Assembly (NCBI RefSeq): GCF_027627575.1
Contig: NZ_CP114065.1
Location: 7,316,001 to 7,380,000 of the forward strand
Direction: 5' to 3'
Length of the DNA: 64,000 bases
From: Kribbella sp. CA-293567
GTDB taxonomy: Bacteria; Actinomycetota; Actinomycetes; Propionibacteriales; Kribbellaceae
The notes beneath the pieces are model-generated. The model did no database searches. It was not told where the DNA came from and worked only from the letters and a program-made list of their open reading frames with translations. Shown here piece after piece: positions 58,970-64,000 of this stretch (the stretch's first letter is position 1; the number at the start of each line of letters is the position of its first letter). Position numbers and translations under genes: made by a program.

Positions 58970-60091
58970 ATGAGTCACATGGGACAAGGCGGGCAGGCGC
59001 AGCGAGCGACGGACCTGCTCGCGCTGGTCGAGCAGGCCGACCGGCAGCTGCGTGGCCCCGAACAGTTGCATTGGGCAACCGTGCTGCGGCGGGAGACCGA
59101 CAGTCTTCGCGCCGCCGTCGACTGGGCGACCCGGCACGACCAGCCGCTGGCACTCAACCTGGTGGCCGGCCTGTCGACGTACTGGTGCATGCACGGGCTG
59201 CGCGACGAGGCGGCGCAGGCAGCGGGCCAGCTGCTCGGCGTGCTCGGTGCGGAGGTGCCGGACGGCCTCGGCGAGGAGTACCTGCTCGCAGTACTGCATG
59301 CGGCCGGTTCTGCCCGGGCAGATCAGGTCGAGCGGGCGCAACTCGTCGTCAAGGAGACTGGCGAGCCGTTCCGGCGCCCGGTGACCACGCTGCTCTGGTC
59401 GAGCGTTCTCGGCCCGTTCACCTCGCCGGAGCTTGTCGCTGACGTACTGGCCCGCAACGAGCTCAGCACCGATCCGTGGACACTCGCTACGCTCCAGCTG
59501 TGCACCGCGTACCCCGGCCTGACCGGCGCCCCGCCAACCGGCTCCGAGACGAGCCTGCAAGCGGCCCTGGCGCGTTTCGAGCGGCTCGGCGACCGTTGGG
59601 GTAGCTCCCTGGCCCTGAACGCTCTGGCCGACGCCGCAGCCTGGTCCGGCCAGTACGAGCGTTCCGTCGAGCTGGCCACCCGAGCGCTGCCTCTCGCTGA
59701 CGAGCTGGGCTGGGACGAAGAGGCAGCGGCGCTGTTGATCCGCCGTGCCGACCTCCGCGTGCGACTGCGAGACCTCAGCGCTGCCAGCGACGACTACCGC
59801 CACGCACTGGTCCGCGCGAATCGTGCAGGCCTCTCCGACATGTCTGCCGCCGCCCGGCTCGGCCTGGCCCGGTCCGCGCGGTACAGCGGAGATCTGGCGA
59901 AGGCCCAAGAGCTGGCGCTGGTGGCCCTGTCCCGCTGTCCGGAAGGCTGGGACGACAGTGACCTGGCCATGACCGAGGCCCTTGGCGAGCTGGCCTCGAT
60001 CGCCGCCGCCGCAGGCCGCCCCGACGAGGCCCATTCCTGGCGGCTCAAGGCGGGTCTGGTGTCCGAGCAGTACCGCCCAGCAGAGCTCTAG
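58970..60091 (+). CDS. TPR-repeat protein resembling the C-terminal part of AfsR/LuxR-type regulators
   Basis: The 373-residue protein consists of helix pairs. ETDSLRAAVDWATRHDQPLA resembles the segment after the NB-ARC domain of AfsR/BTAD and large LuxR regulators, and the later repeats ADAAAWSGQYERSVELATRA and LRDLSAASDDYRHALV are TPR-like. The DNA-binding and NTPase domains are absent. It may be a truncated descendant or an independent protein-binding solenoid. The ATG at 58970 has GAGG five bases upstream; GTG at 58964 is an alternative. Confidence 0.65.
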   Translation: MSHMGQGGQAQRATDLLALVEQADRQLRGPEQLHWATVLRRETDSLRAAVDWATRHDQPLALNLVAGLSTYWCMHGLRDEAAQAAGQLLGVLGAEVPDGLGEEYLLAVLHAAGSARADQVERAQLVVKETGEPFRRPVTTLLWSSVLGPFTSPELVADVLARNELSTDPWTLATLQLCTAYPGLTGAPPTGSETSLQAALARFERLGDRWGSSLALNALADAAAWSGQYERSVELATRALPLADELGWDEEAAALLIRRADLRVRLRDLSAASDDYRHALVRANRAGLSDMSAAARLGLARSARYSGDLAKAQELALVALSRCPEGWDDSDLAMTEALGELASIAAAAGRPDEAHSWRLKAGLVSEQYRPAEL

Positions 60092-60154
60092 GGCGCCGCC
60101 GGCCTGTGGCTCTGGCCACAGTGGGCGACCCTCGCCGGATCAGCGGGTGCTCGT

Positions 60155-60160
60155 TAGAGT
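60155..60160 (+). promoter_or_regulatory. Possible -10 box (TAGAGT) of the CoA-transferase operon
   Basis: TAGAGT lies 33 bases before the ATG at 60194, leaving a short leader with a GGAG ribosome binding site at 60183. No good -35 element is evident. Confidence 0.3.
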
Positions 60161-60193
60161 CGAGCGCACACCAACCTGCAATGGAGCAGCCTG

Positions 60194-60982
60194 ATGGACA
60201 AGACGTACGACTCGCCGCAGGCCGCGGTCGACGACATCGGCGACGGCGCGAGCCTCGCGGTCGGCGGCTTCGGACTCTGCGGGAATCCGATGCAGCTGAT
60301 CAGCGCCCTGCACGAGAAGGGCGTGAGCGGTCTCCGCGTCGTCTCGAACAACTGTGGCGTCGACGACTGGGGGCTGGGCATCCTGCTGGCCGACAAGCGG
60401 ATCGCCAAGATGACCTCGTCGTACGTCGGGGAGAACAAGGAGTTCGCCCGGCAGTTCCTGTCCGGTGAGCTGGAGGTCGAGCTGACCCCGCAGGGCACGC
60501 TGGCCGAGAAGCTGCGGGCCGGTGGTTGCGGGATCGCCGCGTTCTTCACCCTGGCCGGCGTCGGCACCCAGGTGGCCGACGGCGGGTTGCCGCAGAAGTA
60601 CAACACGGACGGCTCGGTGGCGAAGGCGTCGGAGCCGAAGGAGACCCGCGAGATCGGCGGTACGACGTACGTGCTGGAGGAGTCCATCACCACCGACTTC
60701 GGGCTGGTGCACGCGCTGAGGGGCGACACCCACGGCAACCTGGTCTTCGACCGGAGCGCGCGCAACTTCAACCCGCTGGCCGCGATGGCCGGGCGGGTCA
60801 CCATCGCGACGGTGGAGGAGCTGGTCCAGCCTGGTGAGCTGGACCCCGACGAGATCCACCTGCCCGGTGTCTACGTCCAGCGAGTTGTTGCCGTCGGCAA
60901 GGACATCGAGAAGCGGATCGAGAAGCGTACGGTCCAACCGCGGGAGGCCTACCAGGCCCAGCGCGAGAAGCTGGAGGCCTGA
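60194..60982 (+). CDS. 3-oxoacid CoA-transferase, subunit A
   Basis: The 262-residue subunit has the family I CoA-transferase alpha motif GASLAVGGFGLCGNP and the GGCGIAAFFTLAGVGT segment. With the beta subunit it would move CoA from succinyl-CoA to acetoacetate or another 3-oxoacid (ScoA/AtoD type). GGAG lies seven bases before the ATG. The two subunit genes are separated by one base. Such pairs serve ketone-body or aromatic-acid degradation; no further pathway genes are visible here. Confidence 0.92.
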   Translation: MDKTYDSPQAAVDDIGDGASLAVGGFGLCGNPMQLISALHEKGVSGLRVVSNNCGVDDWGLGILLADKRIAKMTSSYVGENKEFARQFLSGELEVELTPQGTLAEKLRAGGCGIAAFFTLAGVGTQVADGGLPQKYNTDGSVAKASEPKETREIGGTTYVLEESITTDFGLVHALRGDTHGNLVFDRSARNFNPLAAMAGRVTIATVEELVQPGELDPDEIHLPGVYVQRVVAVGKDIEKRIEKRTVQPREAYQAQREKLEA

Positions 60983-60983
60983 G

Positions 60984-61613
60984 ATGCCACTCACGCGTGA
61001 GCAGATGGCCGCCCGCGCCGCCGCGGAACTCGAGGACGGCTCGTACGTCAACCTCGGCATCGGCCTGCCGACGATGGTGCCGAACTACATCCCCGAGGGC
61101 GTCACGGTCGTCCTGCAGAGCGAGAACGGCATCCTCGGCGTCGGCCCCTACCCGGTCGACGGCGACGAGGACCCGGACCTGATCAACGCCGGCAAGGAGA
61201 CCGTCACGACGTTGCCGGGGGCATCCTTCTTCGACTCGTCGCTGTCCTTCGGGATGATCCGCGGCGGCGCGATCGACGCGGCCATCCTGGGCGCGATGCA
61301 GGTCTCGGCCACCGGTGACCTGGCGAACTGGATGATTCCGGGCAAGATGGTCAAGGGCATGGGCGGCGCGATGGACCTGGTGCACGGGGCCAAGAAGGTG
61401 ATCGTGCTGATGGAGCACGTCGCCAAGGACGGCTCGCACAAGATCGTGACCGAGTGCGACCTGCCCTACACCGGCCGCGGCGTGGTCGACCGGATCATCA
61501 CCGATCTCGCCGTCCTCGACGTCACCGGCGACGGCCTGCGACTGGTCGAGCTGGCCGAGGGCGTCAGTTTCGAGGAGCTCCAGCAGAAGACCGGCGCCCC
61601 GATCGGGCAGTAG
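60984..61613 (+). CDS. 3-oxoacid CoA-transferase, subunit B
   Basis: The 209-residue beta subunit has YVNLGIGLPTMVPNYIP and the catalytic glutamate in QSENGILGVGPYP, as in ScoB. KMVKGMGGAMDLVHGAKKVI is the conserved middle segment. The ATG is one base after the alpha-subunit stop, with GGAGG at 60973, so the two are translated together. Confidence 0.92.
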   Translation: MPLTREQMAARAAAELEDGSYVNLGIGLPTMVPNYIPEGVTVVLQSENGILGVGPYPVDGDEDPDLINAGKETVTTLPGASFFDSSLSFGMIRGGAIDAAILGAMQVSATGDLANWMIPGKMVKGMGGAMDLVHGAKKVIVLMEHVAKDGSHKIVTECDLPYTGRGVVDRIITDLAVLDVTGDGLRLVELAEGVSFEELQQKTGAPIGQ

Positions 61614-61688
61614 CCGGAATGGATGGTCCCCGGCGGCAGTTGAAGGCTGAACAAGCTGCCGCACGGGGTCATCTTCTGGAGGAACCAC

Positions 61689-62477
61689 TTGAGCAACGCC
61701 GACACGGTCATCACCGCCCTTCGGAGCGGGTACGACGGGCTCGCGGACCTGGTGAGGAAGTTCAGCGACGAGGACCTGGCCGGCCCGTCGGCCGCCGCGG
61801 AATGGGACGTCGCGCAGGTGCTCAGCCACCTCGGCAGCGGCGCCGAGATCATGGTCAACACCGTTCAGCTCACGCTCGACGGCAAGCCCGGCGCCGACGG
61901 CGACTTCAACCAGACCGTCTGGGCGCGCTGGGACTCGTCGTCGCGTCGTGAACAGGCCGACGGCTTCCTGGAGTGGAACGAAAAGCTGACCAGCCTGTTC
62001 GAGTCGCTCGACGACGACCAGCGCGAGAGCCTGCGGATCGAGCTCGGCTACCTGCCCGCTCCCGCGGATGTCGCGACCGTCGGCCGGATGCGGCTGAACG
62101 AGCTGGCGCTGCACTCGTGGGACGTCCGCAGCGCCGTCGACCCGACCGCGACCCTCGCACCCGAGGCAGTCCGCGAGCTGCTGTCCCAGGGGACGATGGA
62201 TCTCAGCTGGATCAGCAAGCCGGCTGCTCTGGACGGCCGGACCGCCGTGCTGAACGTGGTCACGACCGATCCTGCCGCGGAGTTCACGCTGCACCTGGCC
62301 GACCCGGTGAGCATCGGCGAAGCGAGCAGCGACGCCGACGGAACGCTCAGCCTGCCGGCCGAAGCGTGGCTTCGGCTGATGTCCGGCCGACTCGGCCCGG
62401 ACCAGACTCCCGACATCGTGCAGGTGACCGGACCGGTCACGCTGGAAACCTTGCGCAACGTCTTCCAGGGCTACTGA
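61689..62477 (+). CDS. Mycothiol-dependent maleylpyruvate-isomerase/DinB-like protein
   Basis: The 262-residue protein has a four-helix DinB-like N-terminal domain with EWDVAQVLSHLGSGAEI and LNELALHSWDVRSAV. The histidines in the two segments fit a metal site, and a C-terminal SCP2-like domain follows. Family members use mycothiol, the actinobacterial thiol, as a cofactor; substrates are mostly unknown. The start is TTG at 61689 with GGAGG six bases upstream. It lies just after the CoA-transferase genes but with its own spacing of 75 bases. Confidence 0.82.
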   Translation: MSNADTVITALRSGYDGLADLVRKFSDEDLAGPSAAAEWDVAQVLSHLGSGAEIMVNTVQLTLDGKPGADGDFNQTVWARWDSSSRREQADGFLEWNEKLTSLFESLDDDQRESLRIELGYLPAPADVATVGRMRLNELALHSWDVRSAVDPTATLAPEAVRELLSQGTMDLSWISKPAALDGRTAVLNVVTTDPAAEFTLHLADPVSIGEASSDADGTLSLPAEAWLRLMSGRLGPDQTPDIVQVTGPVTLETLRNVFQGY

Positions 62478-62489
62478 AAGGTCACTGCT

Positions 62490-62524
62490 CGGAGCGGTCT
62501 ACACACCCTGTGTGGACCGCTCCG
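62490..62524 (+). terminator. Intrinsic terminator after the mycothiol-dependent enzyme gene
   Basis: A 16-base stem with one G-T pair (62490-62505 with 62509-62524), a 3-base loop and a nearby TTTGT follow the stop codon by 12 bases. Confidence 0.8.
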
Positions 62525-62531
62525 TCGGCCT

Positions 62532-62561
62532 TTGTCGCAGACCGCCACCGGTAGCTACCCT
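62532..62561 (+). promoter_or_regulatory. Probable promoter of the PfkB kinase gene
   Basis: TTGTCG (62532-62537) and TACCCT (62556-62561) are separated by 18 bases. The expected start site leaves a leader of about 34 bases containing GAGGA before the ATG at 62602. Confidence 0.45.
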
Positions 62562-62601
62562 TCACCTCTGCCGCTTGTCCGGCTCGGTGAGGATGGGACG
62601 C

Positions 62602-63486
62602 ATGGACTTGGACGTGTTCGTGATCGGCGGCGTCGGAATCGACACGATCGTGCGCGTCCCCGGCCTGCCGTTGCCGAATCACGAGACCATCCCCGTCGCG
62701 CCGGTGGAGTCGTACGTCGGCCACACCGGTCACGGCGTCGCCATCGGCTGCCACCAGCTGGGGCTGCATCCCGGCCTCGCCGACGTGATCGGTGACGACC
62801 CGGAGGGCCGGCGGATCCGGGCGACGTACGAGCGGCTCGGTCTGCCGTTGGCGGTGGCGCTCCACCCCAGCGGCACGCGGCGCAGCGTCAACCTGGTCTC
62901 CCCCGACGGCAGCCGCGTCTCCCTGTACGACGGCAGGCATCCTCCGGGCATGCGCGTCGATCCGAACCTCTGGCGCGGGCGGATCGAGCAGGCGCGACAC
63001 GTGCACGTTTCGATCATGGACTTCGCGCGACGGGCGCTGCCCGACGTACTGGCGGCCGAGCGCACGCTGTCGACCGATCTGCACGACTGGGACGGCGACA
63101 ACGAGTACCACCGGGACTTCGCCCAGTGCGCCGACATCGTGTTCGTCTCGAAGAGGGCGTTGCGCGACAAGGCGGTGGACTGGATCTTCGTCAGCGGTCG
63201 CGCGCAGGTCGTGATCGTGATGGCCGGCTCGGACGGCAGTTATCTGCACGTTCGAGGCGAGGAGCCCGTTCACCTGCCGGCAGTGGACATCCCGGGCCGG
63301 CCGGTGGTGGACACCAACGGAGCGGGCGACGCCTATGTCGCCGCCTTCCTCACCACCTGGCTCGACGGTCGCTCGTACTACGAAGCCGCCGAAGCCGGCA
63401 CCATCGCGGGCGCCTGGGCCTGCGGCTCGCGTGGCACCCACACCGACCTGATCACCGCCGAACAACTCATGCTGCTCAGCCGGTAG
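62602..63486 (+). CDS. PfkB-family carbohydrate kinase
   Basis: The 294-residue kinase has the ribokinase-type N-terminus VFVIGGVGIDTIVRVPGLP and the C-terminal PfkB signature DTNGAGDAYVAAF, in which GAGD forms the anion hole and D is the catalytic base. The family phosphorylates sugars or nucleosides with ATP. The ATG at 62602 was chosen over two upstream frames because it fits the family start and follows GAGGA. The substrate cannot be read from the sequence. Confidence 0.88.
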   Translation: MDLDVFVIGGVGIDTIVRVPGLPLPNHETIPVAPVESYVGHTGHGVAIGCHQLGLHPGLADVIGDDPEGRRIRATYERLGLPLAVALHPSGTRRSVNLVSPDGSRVSLYDGRHPPGMRVDPNLWRGRIEQARHVHVSIMDFARRALPDVLAAERTLSTDLHDWDGDNEYHRDFAQCADIVFVSKRALRDKAVDWIFVSGRAQVVIVMAGSDGSYLHVRGEEPVHLPAVDIPGRPVVDTNGAGDAYVAAFLTTWLDGRSYYEAAEAGTIAGAWACGSRGTHTDLITAEQLMLLSR

Positions 63487-63493
63487 TTCTCAC

Positions 63494-64000
63494 TCAGCCG
63501 CGAGCGAGCGGCGGATGCAGAGTGATGGCCGGGCCGCGGCGGAACAGCTGGGCCGGACGGCCGCCGTCGCGGGTGGTGGTGGCGCCGAGCGGGACGACGA
63601 ACCCGTCGGTCTTGGTGGCCTTGCGATGGAAGTTGCGGGGATCGAGCTGCACTCCCCAGACCGCTTCGTAGACCCCGCGCAGCTCGGAGATCGTGAACTC
63701 GTCGGGGCAGAACGCCGCCGCGAGCGGTGAGTACTCCAGTTTCGCGCGGGCCCGCTCGACCGCGTCCGTGAGGATCCGGTGGTGGTCGAACGCCAGCCGC
63801 CGCGCATCGTCGAGCAACTCCGCGACGGTCACCCACTCGGCCGAGGCCGCATCCGTGCCGGCCACCGGAGCGGGCAGGTCGGGGACCAGCGCGAGATAGG
63901 CGACGCTGATCACCCGGCCGCGCGGGTCGCGACCCGGATCGCCGTACGTCGCGATCTGTTCGAGGTGGATCCGGTCGGAGACCAGACCGGTCTCCTCGGC
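63494..64000 (-). CDS. Nudix protein with NrtR-like winged helix, N-terminus cut by window edge
   Basis: The visible 168 residues open with the end of a Nudix box, AEETGLV, then the Nudix core. A C-terminal winged-helix region has FTISELRGVYEAVWGVQLDP and NFHRKATKTDGFVVPLG. This domain pair is that of NrtR, a repressor of NAD-synthesis genes that senses ADP-ribose, and of related Nudix enzymes. It converges with the PfkB kinase gene, 7 bases stop to stop. The N-terminus lies beyond base 64000. Confidence 0.85.
   Translation of the reverse strand, partial: AEETGLVSDRIHLEQIATYGDPGRDPRGRVISVAYLALVPDLPAPVAGTDAASAEWVTVAELLDDARRLAFDHHRILTDAVERARAKLEYSPLAAAFCPDEFTISELRGVYEAVWGVQLDPRNFHRKATKTDGFVVPLGATTTRDGGRPAQLFRRGPAITLHPPLARG

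Overview
The window looks like chromosomal DNA from a high-GC actinomycete. The best guess is Kribbella or a close Nocardioidaceae relative. This rests on the strong GC bias, the many GTG and overlapping ATGA/GTGA starts, a mycothiol-type DinB enzyme, ArsA pairs, a MarP protease, and gene order shared with Mycobacterium tuberculosis. The species cannot be proved from the sequence alone.

Bases 1-14916 form a cell-surface glycan locus. A leftward operon holds a polyprenyl-phosphate glycosyltransferase, a WecE-type sugar transaminase, a GNAT acetyltransferase and a cut-off GT2 enzyme. Two tandem paralogous membrane proteins follow, then pseG facing pseB-pseC, a methyltransferase-like protein, an orphan protein, an SpsF-type nucleotidyltransferase and a SAM methyltransferase. 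Together they point to 4-amino-6-deoxy sugar and pseudaminic-acid-like chemistry. pseH, pseI and a classical pseF are not in the window.

Bases 15000-25918 are accessory: an acetate-type symporter with its DUF485 partner, a large secreted GH87 alpha-1,3-glucanase, an orphan gene behind a structured leader, a DUF5937/ArsR-type regulator facing a secreted beta-propeller, two divergent MarR regulators, and a secreted protein that may be aerolysin-like.

Bases 26097-57567 follow, with insertions, the actinobacterial block that I recall in M. tuberculosis as Rv3667-Rv3683: acs, epoxide-hydrolase-like protein, marP, Nudix, TlpA-like lipoprotein, nth, crp, metallo-beta-lactamase-fold protein, RidA, DUF4177, two ArsA ATPases, ponA2-like PBP and metallophosphoesterase. 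Insertions include a frameshifted BNR lipoprotein, an SIS isomerase with a GntR regulator, nhaA behind a probable leader peptide, an AbiEi-like gene between two copies of a palindromic repeat, lon in the place where whiB4 sits in mycobacteria, and an ABC exporter with a small cysteine-containing secreted protein.

Bases 57614-64000 hold a tRNA-Pro(CGG), a small membrane protein, a CBM9-like protein, a TPR protein, a two-subunit 3-oxoacid CoA-transferase, a mycothiol-dependent enzyme, a PfkB kinase and a cut-off Nudix regulator. Several genes appear leaderless, with a TANNNT or CATGAT box 6-7 bases before the start codon. Nothing resembling a CRISPR array, prophage or insertion sequence is visible.
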